Assembly: GCA_023439835.1 (NCBI GenBank)
Contig: JAEXUW010000016.1
Coordinates: forward strand, 1 to 64,000
DNA from: Bacillota bacterium
GTDB lineage: Bacteria > Bacillota > Clostridia > Oscillospirales > Ruminococcaceae
Reading direction: 5' to 3'
Length of the DNA: 64,000 nt
Shown here in pieces: positions 15,253 to 26,264 of the stretch. Numbering within the stretch: position 1 is the first letter of the stretch; every line of letters starts with the position of its first letter. The translations under genes and the position numbers were made by a program. A model generated the notes under the pieces. It worked only from the letters and a program-made list of their open reading frames with translations, did not search any database and was not told where the DNA came from.

Positions 15253-16758
15253 ATGAAAAAATCACTTGCGTTCATTCTCGCCGTCATGGTTTTCACAGCT
15301 GTCGGCTGCAAGCCGAAGAGCGATGAAAAAACCGTTGACATTGATGAGAAAGAAGAATCTTCTTCATTGGTAAGTGACGTTGACATTGATGAGAAAGAAG
15401 AGCAATCTCTATTGGTAAATAACGTTGATATTTCAGATTTCGAAAAAATATCACTTTCTGAGGAAATCGTAATTTCTCCTCTTGATGAGCTTCCCGTTAA
15501 GTTCTCAAAGATTAAGATGCCTGTTTTTGAAACGCATGACATTATCGGAATCGACTTTGACAATTATCAGGGGCAGGTTCCGGAGGAGGTTCCTCCAAAA
15601 ACGTCCGACGGGTATGTAGCCGACTATTTTGTATGCGACGGCTATGCTTATTATGTCGTGACCTATGACCAGTTTTTTTACGGCGGAAATCTAAGTCAGG
15701 ACATCTGCATTTATGAGCAAAACCTTGAAACCGAAAACGTTGATATAATATATACATATCAGAATACCGAAACACTGCTTCGCATTAATAATGTTATTAA
15801 AATTGATCACTTGTTTTATTGGACAGAATTTTATCTGGATAAAACAGAAATAAATGTTGATTCCGATTCAAGGTCTGCAAGCATCATTTGCTACAACCCT
15901 GAAAATGATAATAAGACCGTACTTTACTCCACAAATGCCCGTACATGGCGTGAGGCACCAGCGTTATATTTATCAGCAAAAGGCATTCAATGGTCTGAAG
16001 AAAGTGTTAAAAGTGAGGAAATAGATCCTGAAACAAAGGAGCTTTTAAAACGCGAGAGCTCCCTGACAACATATGAATATAACGCAAAAACCAATGATAT
16101 AAACCAGCTTGAATACATCGAGAATTTCTCTATGCGCGAGTATATTAAAGAATATGATTATCTTGATTATATAGGCGCTTTTTATAAAACACCAGTATAC
16201 CCTAACACAACTCATACTGTGCCGTACTATACAGATGAACATTTAGTTGAAATTGTTCATAAATCACCACTGGAACATACAATCGTTAAAACAGATTATA
16301 GATGCATAAAATATTTGTCGCAAACTGAAGACACATTTTCATATGTAGACTGGCCGTCAGAATACGGTCAAACTTATCCATACTATAACCCCATTATAAC
16401 CATTCTGAATTTTAAAGACAAAACTATTAAAACCTTTAACGTCGCAAAGATAGGGAATGTTAGTAGTCCGATGATGACAAATCAGATAATCTTTTTATAT
16501 TATACAATCGATAATCTGGTAAATGAAGGCCCCGAAGGATTCCCTAGTCTATATAAAAACGTATACTTGCTTGACACTGAAAGCGGGAATATCTTTAACC
16601 TGACAAATAACGCTGGCGAAGATCACTTCGCTTTTGTCGACTTAAGTTATCTTAACTTTGAACAAAACGGTGACTATATTTATTTTTATACCATGCGAAA
16701 AGATAAATCGCAAACGCCCGATCGCTATTATGATTATCTGTACTATATAAAGGTGTAA
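15253..16758 (+). CDS. Large putative lipoprotein, beta-propeller-like
   Basis: The 501 residues start with a lipoprotein signal (MKKSLAFILAVMVFTAVGC). A short acidic duplicated segment follows (VDIDEKEE at two positions, encoded by a near-exact 45-bp tandem repeat near 15335-15405). The rest is beta-rich and Tyr/Asp-rich, with recurring units such as ICYNPENDNKTVLY and VYLLDTESGNIFNLT. Such units suggest a DUF5050/propeller-type extracytoplasmic sensor or binding protein. No catalytic motif was seen. It is monocistronic, with a promoter before and a terminator after. Confidence 0.65.
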   Translation: MKKSLAFILAVMVFTAVGCKPKSDEKTVDIDEKEESSSLVSDVDIDEKEEQSLLVNNVDISDFEKISLSEEIVISPLDELPVKFSKIKMPVFETHDIIGIDFDNYQGQVPEEVPPKTSDGYVADYFVCDGYAYYVVTYDQFFYGGNLSQDICIYEQNLETENVDIIYTYQNTETLLRINNVIKIDHLFYWTEFYLDKTEINVDSDSRSASIICYNPENDNKTVLYSTNARTWREAPALYLSAKGIQWSEESVKSEEIDPETKELLKRESSLTTYEYNAKTNDINQLEYIENFSMREYIKEYDYLDYIGAFYKTPVYPNTTHTVPYYTDEHLVEIVHKSPLEHTIVKTDYRCIKYLSQTEDTFSYVDWPSEYGQTYPYYNPIITILNFKDKTIKTFNVAKIGNVSSPMMTNQIIFLYYTIDNLVNEGPEGFPSLYKNVYLLDTESGNIFNLTNNAGEDHFAFVDLSYLNFEQNGDYIYFYTMRKDKSQTPDRYYDYLYYIKV

Positions 16759-16767
16759 TTATTTTTA

Positions 16768-16800
16768 AAAAAGCCGGTGCTGTCAGTGCCGGTTTTTGTT
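16768..16800 (+). terminator. Terminator after the lipoprotein gene
   Basis: Hairpin AGCCGGTG / TGCCGGTT (with wobble pairs) followed by TTTTTGTTTT, about 10 bases after the stop. Confidence 0.7.
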
Positions 16801-16844
16801 TTGAGTATATTTTTATTAAAATTCCCAAAAATGAAATATAAGCC

Positions 16845-16873
16845 TTGATTTTTCTTTACAAAAATAGTACAAT
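16845..16873 (+). promoter_or_regulatory. Sigma-A promoter for pyrG
   Basis: TTGATT at 16845-16850, a 17-base spacer and TACAAT at 16868-16873. The leader is about 75 bases. I do not see the initial G-run plus matching terminator used for pyrG attenuation in Bacillus. Confidence 0.6.
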
Positions 16874-16915
16874 TATTAATAATGGATTTACGGGGGAACC
16901 AATTTTTCCGTATAA

Positions 16916-18553
<1,638 letters not shown>

Positions 18554-18562
18554 GCCTCATTC

Positions 18563-18600
18563 ACTCCGCTAAAATATTTTTTTGGCGGAGTATTATTTTG
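18563..18600 (+). terminator. Terminator after pyrG
   Basis: Stem ACTCCGC / GCGGAGT with a T-rich loop and trailing ATTATTTT, 10 bases after the stop. Confidence 0.75.
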
Positions 18601-18601
18601 C

Positions 18602-18630
18602 TTGACATATTATATATTATATAATATAAT
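18602..18630 (+). promoter_or_regulatory. Consensus sigma-A promoter for the LiaF-like gene
   Basis: TTGACA at 18602-18607, a 17-base AT-only spacer and TATAAT at 18625-18630. It starts at the edge of the pyrG terminator. Confidence 0.75.
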
Positions 18631-18662
18631 ATGAAATATAAATATTACGAAAGGGTGTTTTT

Positions 18663-19337
18663 ATGAGAAACAAACTATCAAACGCAGTAATCGGTATAAT
18701 TTTTATCGGTATGGGACTGATTTTTCTCGGGAACGTATTAGACTGGTGGGGCTTTTCGATCTTTTTTGACGGCTGGTGGACTTTATTTTTGATTGTTCCG
18801 GCTATACTCGGCATTATTAATCATGGTGTAAATGTGGGCAATCTGATTTTTCTTGGAATCGGCGGAACGCTGCTTCTTTCGGCTCAGGATATCATCGAAT
18901 ACCGCATGGTGTGGAAGATTTGCGCACCTCTCGGACTGATACTTATAGGCGTCGGCATTATTTTCGGCGGGTCATTTAAAAGCGGACACAAGCCTTGTAT
19001 CAACAAAGACGGGTGCTCCACGAATGAAACCGCTGTGCTTGGCGGAAGAGAGCCCAATTATGCAAATATCGAATTCAAAGGAACAAACTGCACCGCTATT
19101 TTAGGCGGCGTTGATTTAAATCTAAGGTCAGCAATAATCAATCAGGATTGTCAAATTGTCTGCTATTGCGTGATGGGCGGCATTGATATCCTACTCCCCC
19201 CGAATGTGAGAGTTCTCACAAACGTTACACCGATTCTTGGCGGAATTGAAAATAAGTACGTTTCAACACCAAATGAAAACGCTCCGACTGTTTCAATAAT
19301 CGGCACGGTTATCATGGGCGGAATAGACATTAAGTAA
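18663..19337 (+). CDS. LiaF-like membrane protein
   Basis: The 224 residues hold an N-terminal block of four hydrophobic segments (about 8-100), rich in the Gly-Ile-Gly and Trp patterns of the LiaF transmembrane/DUF5668 family. A C-terminal beta-repeat domain follows with recurring LGG motifs (VLGGREP, ILGGVDLN, VMGGIDILLP, ILGGIEN, VMGGIDIK), as in LiaF-type cell-wall-active antibiotic response proteins. LiaF proteins restrain LiaRS-type two-component systems, but no sensor kinase lies next to it. That regulatory role is therefore not supported by context. An AAAGGGTG ribosome-binding site precedes the ATG. Confidence 0.8.
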   Translation: MRNKLSNAVIGIIFIGMGLIFLGNVLDWWGFSIFFDGWWTLFLIVPAILGIINHGVNVGNLIFLGIGGTLLLSAQDIIEYRMVWKICAPLGLILIGVGIIFGGSFKSGHKPCINKDGCSTNETAVLGGREPNYANIEFKGTNCTAILGGVDLNLRSAIINQDCQIVCYCVMGGIDILLPPNVRVLTNVTPILGGIENKYVSTPNENAPTVSIIGTVIMGGIDIK

Positions 19338-19342
19338 AGCAT

Positions 19343-19379
19343 AAAAAAAGACGGCTGTCAAAATGACAACCGTCTTTTT
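19343..19379. terminator. Bidirectional terminator
   Basis: Stem AAAAAGACGG...TGTCA / TGACA...CCGTCTTTTT with A and T runs on opposite sides. It serves the convergent LiaF-like gene and ferredoxin. Confidence 0.85.
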
Positions 19380-19388
19380 AAGAGCAAA

Positions 19389-19664
<276 letters not shown>

Positions 19665-21119
19665 TCAAATTTTTTCGCCATAGGTCTTTAAAAAATCAAC
19701 ATAATAGTTCACGGCACGGGTGAGTGAGCTGATATTGATATTTTCATTGACGGCGTGAGCGCTTTTTTGTTGCGACTCGCTGAAGGTCAGCGGAACAAAC
19801 CTCAAAACGCATGGGCATATTTTTGTATAGTGCCTTGAATCTGTGCCCGCCAGCATGACATAAGGCACGACGGGTATTTCGCCGAAGGTTTCACGAATCT
19901 GCTTGACAACTTTTTTGTAGGCATAGGTGTTCATATCTGCCGACGGGCAAACGTCATACCCCGAAATCATCTCCATCCAGATGTCAAGCCTGTGCGCGAT
20001 TTTGCTCACCTTTTTGAAGGTAGCCTTTAAAGGCTCATGCACCATGAACCGCATATTCGCCGTCACCTCAGCCGTTTCGGGAATAACATTTGCTCCCTGA
20101 CTTCCCTGAGCTTGCGTAAAAACGCAGGTTGAGGAAACCAGAGCGTTCGCCTGTCCGCCCATTTTTGCCATTATGTGAGGAATAATCCAGCCGAAAAGCC
20201 AGCTGTTCCCCAGAAAAAAACGATATTTAAACGACATGTAGGGAAGCATTGCTTTATACATCTCTTTAACAGGCTTTGTCAGTTTCTTTCTAAACGGCGG
20301 CCTTCTCTCGATAGTGTCAATAAGCCGAGCAAGTCTTGCAAAAGGGTTGTTCCTGAATGGAATTGAGGCGTGACCGCCGGGGGAATTAGCGACGAATTTC
20401 ACATTCGCTCTGCCCTTTTCTAAGATGCCGACCATGGCGGAGGATGCGTCAGAGCCTAGCATTCCGCCCATGACAGCGCCCCCCTCGTCCATAACAAGCG
20501 CAAGCTCAACGCCTTTTTCATACAGATATTCTACTGTTTTTACCGCACCGTCACCGGTAATCTCCTCATTATTTGAAGAAGCAATATACACGTCGCAAAA
20601 CGGCACAAAATCCTGTTCGGCAAGGTGTTCAACCGCCTCAAGAATAGCACACAGTGCGCCCTTTGTGTCAACAGTGCCCCTCCCCCATATTTTCCCGTCT
20701 GATATTTCCCCGGAAAAAGGCGGATGCTTCCAGTTCCCCGACGCTTCGACGACATCCTGATGTGACATTAAGAGAATCGGCTTCTCCTTTGAGCTTCTGC
20801 CTTTCCAGTGAAAGAGCAAAGCGCCGTCAATATCAAGCTTTTTGAGCTTTTTGTGAATGTTCGGAAAAAGCCTTTCAAGACAGCGGTGAAACTCATATAT
20901 TTGAGAAAGGTCAGAGCTTCCCCTTTCGCTGACAGTCGGTATCTTCACCATTTCGGAAAGTTTTTTTGCGTGGCCGTCAGGGTTGATTCCGTCTTTATGC
21001 ATATCATAGGGGCGGCTTTCATAGTGCTTTCCCCTCAGACGAATAGCGTTAACAATTGCAGTAATAAACAGCGACAATATTACGAATAGTATAATTGTAA
21101 TCAATTTTCCCGTCGTCAT
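19665..21119 (-). CDS. M20 family peptidase (carboxypeptidase S-like), membrane-anchored
   Basis: The ATG at 21119 follows a GGAGGTGG box; a further upstream GTG is less likely. The 484 residues start with one membrane helix (TTGKLITIILFVILSLFITA). An M20 metallopeptidase follows: LLMSHQDVV (first zinc ligand), WGRGTVDTKGA (bridging Asp), SSNNEEITG (catalytic Glu and ligand), a dimerisation domain, and LAGTDSRHY near the end with the last His. The closest match is the Cps1/PM20D1-like carboxypeptidase group. It likely trims peptides or N-acyl amino acids at the membrane; the substrate is unknown. Confidence 0.88.
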   Translation of the reverse strand: MTTGKLITIILFVILSLFITAIVNAIRLRGKHYESRPYDMHKDGINPDGHAKKLSEMVKIPTVSERGSSDLSQIYEFHRCLERLFPNIHKKLKKLDIDGALLFHWKGRSSKEKPILLMSHQDVVEASGNWKHPPFSGEISDGKIWGRGTVDTKGALCAILEAVEHLAEQDFVPFCDVYIASSNNEEITGDGAVKTVEYLYEKGVELALVMDEGGAVMGGMLGSDASSAMVGILEKGRANVKFVANSPGGHASIPFRNNPFARLARLIDTIERRPPFRKKLTKPVKEMYKAMLPYMSFKYRFFLGNSWLFGWIIPHIMAKMGGQANALVSSTCVFTQAQGSQGANVIPETAEVTANMRFMVHEPLKATFKKVSKIAHRLDIWMEMISGYDVCPSADMNTYAYKKVVKQIRETFGEIPVVPYVMLAGTDSRHYTKICPCVLRFVPLTFSESQQKSAHAVNENINISSLTRAVNYYVDFLKTYGEKI

Positions 21120-21177
21120 TCTCCACCTCCGCACTTGATATATACTATTATACTATAAAAGGCGGAATTTTTCCACA

Positions 21178-21206
21178 AAAAAAACAGCGGTCACCCACTG
21201 TTTTTA
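21178..21206 (-). terminator. Terminator of the pilin gene
   Basis: Hairpin AAACAGTGG / CCGCTGTTT on the minus strand followed by a T-run, 8 bases after the stop of the 21214 pilin. Confidence 0.7.
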
Positions 21207-21213
21207 AATAATA

Positions 21214-21681
21214 TTAATCCTTTGGATAACATCCGACAATGCTTTGTCCCATTGCATCCTGTTCATCTGAAGTGTATTTTTTTACATCAGCCGCAACAAT
21301 TGCAGTCTTACTGCTGTAAACAGCGACGCTGACACCAGTTCCGCTGCTGTTAATTTGAAAACCCCACCAACCCTTAAAGCTGCTAGCCGACCATGCTTTT
21401 GAAAGGTCAACGTCGTTTGAAGCAGACATAGTGCCGCTAAGAGAATTCTGTGCCGAACAAACCACAATAGCAGAGGATACAACGGTGTTCCCCTCCGTAC
21501 TGAAATCAGTCAGCCACGCCGAAGCAGAAGTATGAACATTCTTGGCATTTGAATTTGCCTGTGATACTCTTGCTCTGTGAACAAACCCGAGAAGAGACGG
21601 AATCAATACAGCGGCAAGTACAGCGATAATCGCAATAACAACGATTAGTTCAATGAGAGTAAAACCCTTTTTATTTTTCAT
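21214..21681 (-). CDS. Type IV pilin (PilA-like), second copy
   Basis: The 155 residues begin with a class III signal, KKGFTLIELIVVIAIIAVLA, with cleavage after Gly and Glu at mature position 5 as in type IVa pilins. The globular domain has two Cys (VVCSAQ and the terminal VGCYPKD) that probably form the pilin disulphide loop. It is homologous to the upstream pilin at 21758, ending in the same QxIVGCYP motif. A terminator lies between the two, so it may be expressed separately or by read-through. It is a structural subunit or minor variant of the surface pilus. Confidence 0.9.
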   Translation of the reverse strand: MKNKKGFTLIELIVVIAIIAVLAAVLIPSLLGFVHRARVSQANSNAKNVHTSASAWLTDFSTEGNTVVSSAIVVCSAQNSLSGTMSASNDVDLSKAWSASSFKGWWGFQINSSGTGVSVAVYSSKTAIVAADVKKYTSDEQDAMGQSIVGCYPKD

Positions 21682-21704
21682 GATAACCGATCACCTCGTT
21701 ATTA

Positions 21705-21739
21705 TCAAAAAGCACCCGCATGAGCAGGTGCTTTTTTTG
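21705..21739 (-). terminator. Terminator between the two pilin genes
   Basis: Stem AAAAGCACC / GGTGCTTTT with long A and T flanks. It probably reduces expression of the downstream 21214 pilin relative to the first. Confidence 0.8.
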
Positions 21740-21757
21740 ATTCAAATTGCTTAGTTA

Positions 21758-22213
21758 TTACGGTGCTAAAGGATAGCATCCAACGATGTTCTGCCCATTA
21801 TTACCTTCCTGTCCTGCTTTTGAAAGCTGTCCTGCTCCTAAAGCTGTTCCAGACTTACAATAAAGAGCATAGTCAACCGATGTTCCTGTTGAGGATGTCA
21901 TGAATCCAAACCAGCCCTTAAAATCTGTACCAAGACCCTTTTGTAGGTTAGCAGTACCAGCAGTAGTGTTGTTTGCAGTTGTATTAGCAAACCACGTTGA
22001 AGGTGGAACAGTTGTGCCTTCAATGTTCTGGTCTGTTACCCAAGCTGATGCTGCAGTATGTACAGTCTTAGCTCCTGCGTTAGCAGATGAAATTTTAGCA
22101 GTCTTAACATATCCGAGTAGTGACGGAACGAGGACAGCTGCTAGTACAGCGATGATCGCGATAACAACGATCAATTCGATGAGGGTAAAGCCTTTTTCGA
22201 GTTTCTTCTTCAT
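21758..22213 (-). CDS. Type IV pilin (PilA-like), major candidate
   Basis: The 151 residues start MKKKLEKGFTLIELIVVIAI, the prepilin peptidase site and hydrophobic helix of type IVa pilins. The C-terminal domain has Cys near 120 (YCKSGTAL) and in the terminal GCYPLAP. A strong AGGAGG box and the near-consensus promoter at 22331 make it the probable major subunit. It is assembled by the PilB/PilC/PilM-N/O genes that follow in this locus. Confidence 0.92.
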   Translation of the reverse strand: MKKKLEKGFTLIELIVVIAIIAVLAAVLVPSLLGYVKTAKISSANAGAKTVHTAASAWVTDQNIEGTTVPPSTWFANTTANNTTAGTANLQKGLGTDFKGWFGFMTSSTGTSVDYALYCKSGTALGAGQLSKAGQEGNNGQNIVGCYPLAP

Positions 22214-22330
22214 GAAAAATTCCTCCTAAAAAATTATGTTATTTACCTCGGTAAACGAGGCTCTATATTAAATAACTAAACAACGCAATAGAGATTGTTT
22301 AATTATTTAACACCCTTTTGATGTAATACT

Positions 22331-22358
22331 ATTATAACATATAAGATAATTTTGTCAA
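22331..22358 (-). promoter_or_regulatory. Sigma-A promoter for the pilin gene
   Basis: Minus strand: TTGACA, a 16-base spacer and TATAAT. It lies about 118 bases upstream of the major pilin start, giving a long leader that might carry post-transcriptional control. Confidence 0.75.
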
Positions 22359-22491
22359 CAGCGGTTACAAGCATTGTAACTAATTTCTATAATACATAGA
22401 AAATCGAAATAAAAACTTGTGCAACATCCCAAGCTGATGATAACATTTTCATATTGTTTGCACTATCTATATTAATAGTATTAACAATTTA

Positions 22492-23562
22492 TTACTGCCG
22501 TGGGGTCAGTTTTAAAAATCTGTCAAGCTCAGCTGGGCTGGTGCAACGCTCAAGCGCAGAATCCATAGTAATCTGCTTTTCCTTGACAAGACGCGCAAGC
22601 TCCTGATCGAGTGACTGCATTCCCAGATTTCTTCCCGTTTGAATAGCTGTGGGAACAAGGTGAACCTTATCGTCACGAATCATTGCGCTGATAGCGTCGG
22701 TACAGTTTAGGATTTCACAGCAGGCAAGCCGTCCCGATCCGTCAATTTTCGGAATAAGCGTCTGTGTACAAATTCCGACAAGAACAGAGGCAAGCTGTGT
22801 TCTGATCTGCCTTTGCTGATGGCCTGGGAAAACGTCGATGATACGGTCAATAGTCGATGCGGCGTCAGTTGTGTGAAGTGTTGACATGACAAGGTGTCCT
22901 GTTTCAGCGGCGGTGATAGCGGCGTTGATTGTTTCAAAGTCACGCATTTCTCCGACGAGGATAACGTCAGGGTCTTCACGAAGAGCAGAACGCAGTGCCG
23001 ACAAAAAGTCAGGAACGTCAAGCCCGACCTCACGCTGATTTATCATACAGCGCTTGTGGCTGTGAAGATACTCTATCGGGTCTTCTACTGTAATAATGTG
23101 TGAGCTTTTTGTAACGTTAACATGGTCAATCATCGCCGCAAGTGTTGTCGATTTACCCGAACCGGTTGGCCCTGTTACAAGCACAAGCCCTCTCGGTCGT
23201 GATGAAAATTCAGCAAGAATCGGCGGGAGATTAAGATCCTTCAAAGTAGGAATGTCACTTCTCAAAAGACGAAGTGCGACAGCAGTGCTCCCCCTCTGAC
23301 GATAGACGTTGACTCTGTGACGATAACCTCGTCGGCTTACATAAGTAAAGTCTGTATCGTTTAGGTTTTTGATTGACATCTTCTGCTTGTCGTTGGTGAT
23401 AACCTCGCATATTCTGAGAATGTCAAGCTCTGACATTTCACCGTAAGCACTGAGCTTTCTCAAAACGCCACCCTGTCTTACAATCGGCTGAATTCCAACT
23501 GTGAAATGCACGTCTGAACAACCAAGCACTCTGGCTTCGTCCAAAATTTTATCTATATCCAT
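22492..23562 (-). CDS. pilT: Pilus retraction ATPase PilT
   Basis: The start is placed at ATG 23562, 5 bases after a GGAGG box. The 356 residues have an N-terminal PAS-like domain, Walker A GPTGSGKSTTL at about residue 131, an Asp box and Walker B (VILVGEMRDFETI), and the His box HTTDAASTIDRI. The AIRNLIR-type retraction motif region is replaced here by a CEILNCTDAISAMIRDDK segment of the same position. PilT powers depolymerisation of type IV pili and twitching. It follows pilB by 36 bases in one transcription unit. Confidence 0.93.
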   Translation of the reverse strand: MDIDKILDEARVLGCSDVHFTVGIQPIVRQGGVLRKLSAYGEMSELDILRICEVITNDKQKMSIKNLNDTDFTYVSRRGYRHRVNVYRQRGSTAVALRLLRSDIPTLKDLNLPPILAEFSSRPRGLVLVTGPTGSGKSTTLAAMIDHVNVTKSSHIITVEDPIEYLHSHKRCMINQREVGLDVPDFLSALRSALREDPDVILVGEMRDFETINAAITAAETGHLVMSTLHTTDAASTIDRIIDVFPGHQQRQIRTQLASVLVGICTQTLIPKIDGSGRLACCEILNCTDAISAMIRDDKVHLVPTAIQTGRNLGMQSLDQELARLVKEKQITMDSALERCTSPAELDRFLKLTPRQ

Positions 23563-23598
23563 ATTGTCCTCCAAATAAAATTACTTTTATTACAAGAA

Positions 23599-25281
23599 TT
23601 ATATTGAGAATGTTACTCTGACTAATTCTTCGATTGAAGTGGAACCCTTTTGAACCAACTCTGCTACGTTATCTCTGAGAAGCTTTGTGCCTTGCTTGCT
23701 TGCAAGCTTGCTAATCTGATCCATTGTACCGTTGTTTGCGATAATAGCGCTCATTTCAGGTGTGTTCAAAACGATTTCGTGAATAGCTGTTCTTCCTCTA
23801 TAACCTGTATTGTTACATTCCTTACAGCCGCACGCATCGAATATCTGAACTGAGCCTTCAACTCCCATTAGCTCGCTTTCGTCGGGAGTGGACATTCTGG
23901 GCTTTTTACAGTGCGGGCACAAAACCTTTGTTAGTCGCTGTGCAACTACTCCAATAAGAGAGGTCGCAACCATGTATGCAGGCACGCCCATATCAACAAG
24001 ACGTACAATTGTTGAAGCAGCGTCGTTGGTATGAAGTGTTGAAAGAACCAAGTGACCTGTGATAGCGGCTCTGATAGCGATTTCGGATGTTTCAGAGTCA
24101 CGCATCTCTCCGATCATTACTATGTCAGGGTCCTGACGGAGGATTGAACGAAGGGCAGCAGCAAATGTCATTCCGGCTTTTGCGTTAACCTGACACTGAT
24201 TGATTCCCTCAATATTTTTCTCGACCGGGTCCTCGACTGTTACGACGTTAACGTGAGGCTTCGCCAGCTCACCAAGTGCCGCATAAAGGGTTGTTGTTTT
24301 ACCGGAACCTGTCGGTCCTGTTACCAGAAGAACCCCGTGAGGAACCTTGAGCATATTTGAAAAACGCTTGTAGTTGTAATCGTTCATACCGAGGTCGGTG
24401 ATTTTTCTTACCCCGACATCGCCGGTTGAAAGAATACGAATAACTATCTTCTCGCCGTTTACAGTCGGAAGTGAGGATACACGGACGTCGAGTGTTGTTG
24501 CGTCAACAATCTGAGTAAAACGGCCGTCCTGCGGTACACGCTTTTCAGCGATGTTCATTCCGCTGATGATTTTATAACGTGTTACAAGTGAGTTATGAAC
24601 CACGTTTGAAACCTGCATCATCTCAACCATATCACCGTTGACACGAATACGGATTCTTGTGAAGGTTTTAAAAGGCTCAATATGTATGTCAGTCGCTTCT
24701 GTTCTGAAGGCGTTCTCGACAATTGTCGTCGCAAGCTTAACGATAGGAGCGTTTTCGATTCTTTCACCCTGCAAAGCATCCTCAGTGAGAGCGGCTTCAT
24801 CATCGGTTATAAACTCTTTGTTTACATTCTCAACCACGCTGTCGATTTTCTGCATTGAATAAAGCTTACCGATCGCCTTTGTGATTTCTGATTTTGTGGA
24901 AAGCACAGGCATAACATCCATGCCCGCAATTACCTTGATATCCTCAAAAACATAGAAGTTAAACGGGTCGTTCGTGGCGACCATCAGCCTTTTTCCATGA
25001 ACATTTATCGCAATAATACTGTATTTCTTCGCAATAGACTCAGGAACCTTGTTTACAGCCTCAAGTGAGATTTTTGCCGACGCAAGCTCAACATATGGCA
25101 CGTTCAGTCTTTCCGAAAGAACCTTGATAAACTGAATTTCTGAAATATACCCCAGCTCAACAACCAGGTCGCCGAATAGCTTTCCCTTAGTGTTTTTCTG
25201 AGTGTTCAGGACTGTCTGAAGCTGCTCGTTTGACAAAAGTCCTTTCTCAACTAAATATTGTCCTATTGGGCCGTTTTTCAT
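23599..25281 (-). CDS. pilB: Pilus assembly ATPase PilB
   Basis: The ATG at 25281 follows a GGAGG box. The 560 residues hold an N-terminal MshEN-type domain (about 1-150), which in many PilB proteins binds cyclic di-GMP. The ATPase core has Walker A GPTGSGKTTTL near residue 322, Walker B IVMIGEMRDSET and HTNDAASTIVRL. A zinc-binding Cys tetrad is split between CPHCKK (near 455) and CGCKECN (near 485), typical of GspE/PilB. It drives pilus extension at the inner face of the membrane. It is the first gene of the pilB-pilT unit, divergent from pilD. Confidence 0.94.
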   Translation of the reverse strand: MKNGPIGQYLVEKGLLSNEQLQTVLNTQKNTKGKLFGDLVVELGYISEIQFIKVLSERLNVPYVELASAKISLEAVNKVPESIAKKYSIIAINVHGKRLMVATNDPFNFYVFEDIKVIAGMDVMPVLSTKSEITKAIGKLYSMQKIDSVVENVNKEFITDDEAALTEDALQGERIENAPIVKLATTIVENAFRTEATDIHIEPFKTFTRIRIRVNGDMVEMMQVSNVVHNSLVTRYKIISGMNIAEKRVPQDGRFTQIVDATTLDVRVSSLPTVNGEKIVIRILSTGDVGVRKITDLGMNDYNYKRFSNMLKVPHGVLLVTGPTGSGKTTTLYAALGELAKPHVNVVTVEDPVEKNIEGINQCQVNAKAGMTFAAALRSILRQDPDIVMIGEMRDSETSEIAIRAAITGHLVLSTLHTNDAASTIVRLVDMGVPAYMVATSLIGVVAQRLTKVLCPHCKKPRMSTPDESELMGVEGSVQIFDACGCKECNNTGYRGRTAIHEIVLNTPEMSAIIANNGTMDQISKLASKQGTKLLRDNVAELVQKGSTSIEELVRVTFSI

Positions 25282-25449
25282 ATTAACCTCCAAAGCGTTT
25301 GTATTTTAATTTGGAAGCTGCAAAAACCAGCGCAGCTTTCCATATTATATTCAAAAATAATACACATTAATAAATATGCGGTTTTGCACCTTGTGAATGA
25401 CAAAAAAATATGTTAAAATTATTATATTAGATTCAAGGAGGCAACATTA

Positions 25450-26214
25450 ATGGGATATGTCATTCTCTATCTGTTTATTTTTCTGTTTGGAATCACAATC
25501 GGAAGCTTTCTAAACGTGTGCATTTTTCGTCTTCCGAAGGAAGAATCACTTATCAAAGGCTCCTCCCACTGCATGAAATGCGGAGTAAAAATCAAAAGAT
25601 ATGACCTTATTCCTGTGCTTAGCTATTTTATTCTCAAGGGAAAATGCCGAAACTGCGGTGAACAAATATCATTTCGATATCCGGCAATTGAACTTTTAAA
25701 CGGACTTTTGTGGATGCTTGTGTTTTTCTTTTTTGATTTCACCTTAACATCAATAGTAATTTCACTGATGTTTTCAGCGCTGGTGGTAGTATTCTTTATG
25801 GATTGGGATACACAGCTTATCAGCACGCCGGTCGTGATATTCATCGGTCTGCTGTCCGTTCCGTACTACATATTTTCAAATCAAACTTCAATTTTAAGTC
25901 ATGTAATCGGAGCTTTTGCCATCAGCATTCCTCTTCTTGCGATTGAACTTCTTTCAAAAGGAAGAGCAATGGGCAGAGGGGATGTTTATCTTATGGCAGC
26001 GGCAGGGCTGTTTCTTGGAGTAAAACCCATAGTCGTCGCATTTTTTATAGGGCTGATTACAGGCTCGGCGGTCGGAATGATTATCAAGTATAAGACAAAC
26101 TCAAGCCGCTTTGCATTCGGGCCGTTTCTATCGCTTGGAATTGCAGCGTCAACCTTCTTCGGTGAAAAAGCAGCGGACGCATATCTGACATATATCGGGC
26201 TCGTCCATAAATAA
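25450..26214 (+). CDS. pilD: Prepilin peptidase PilD
   Basis: This 254-residue membrane enzyme cleaves and N-methylates type IV prepilins. It shows the A24 family layout: GSFLNVCIFRLP at the start, a zinc-type Cys quartet (CMKC...CRNC, about 39-75), the first catalytic Asp in MDWDTQLI and the second in RAMGRGDVYLMAA. About eight membrane segments are predicted. It is the only plus-strand gene of the pilus locus and is divergent from pilB, with an AAGGAGGC box. Confidence 0.94.
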   Translation: MGYVILYLFIFLFGITIGSFLNVCIFRLPKEESLIKGSSHCMKCGVKIKRYDLIPVLSYFILKGKCRNCGEQISFRYPAIELLNGLLWMLVFFFFDFTLTSIVISLMFSALVVVFFMDWDTQLISTPVVIFIGLLSVPYYIFSNQTSILSHVIGAFAISIPLLAIELLSKGRAMGRGDVYLMAAAGLFLGVKPIVVAFFIGLITGSAVGMIIKYKTNSSRFAFGPFLSLGIAASTFFGEKAADAYLTYIGLVHK

Positions 26215-26217
26215 TCT

Positions 26218-26252
26218 TTCAAAAGCAGTCCTTAACGGGCTGCTTTTGATTG
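26218..26252. terminator. Bidirectional terminator between pilD and the minor prepilin
   Basis: Stem CAAAAGCAGTCC / GGGCTGCTTTTG just after pilD and before the convergent prepilin end. Confidence 0.8.
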
Positions 26253-26264
26253 ATTAAAATCAGA

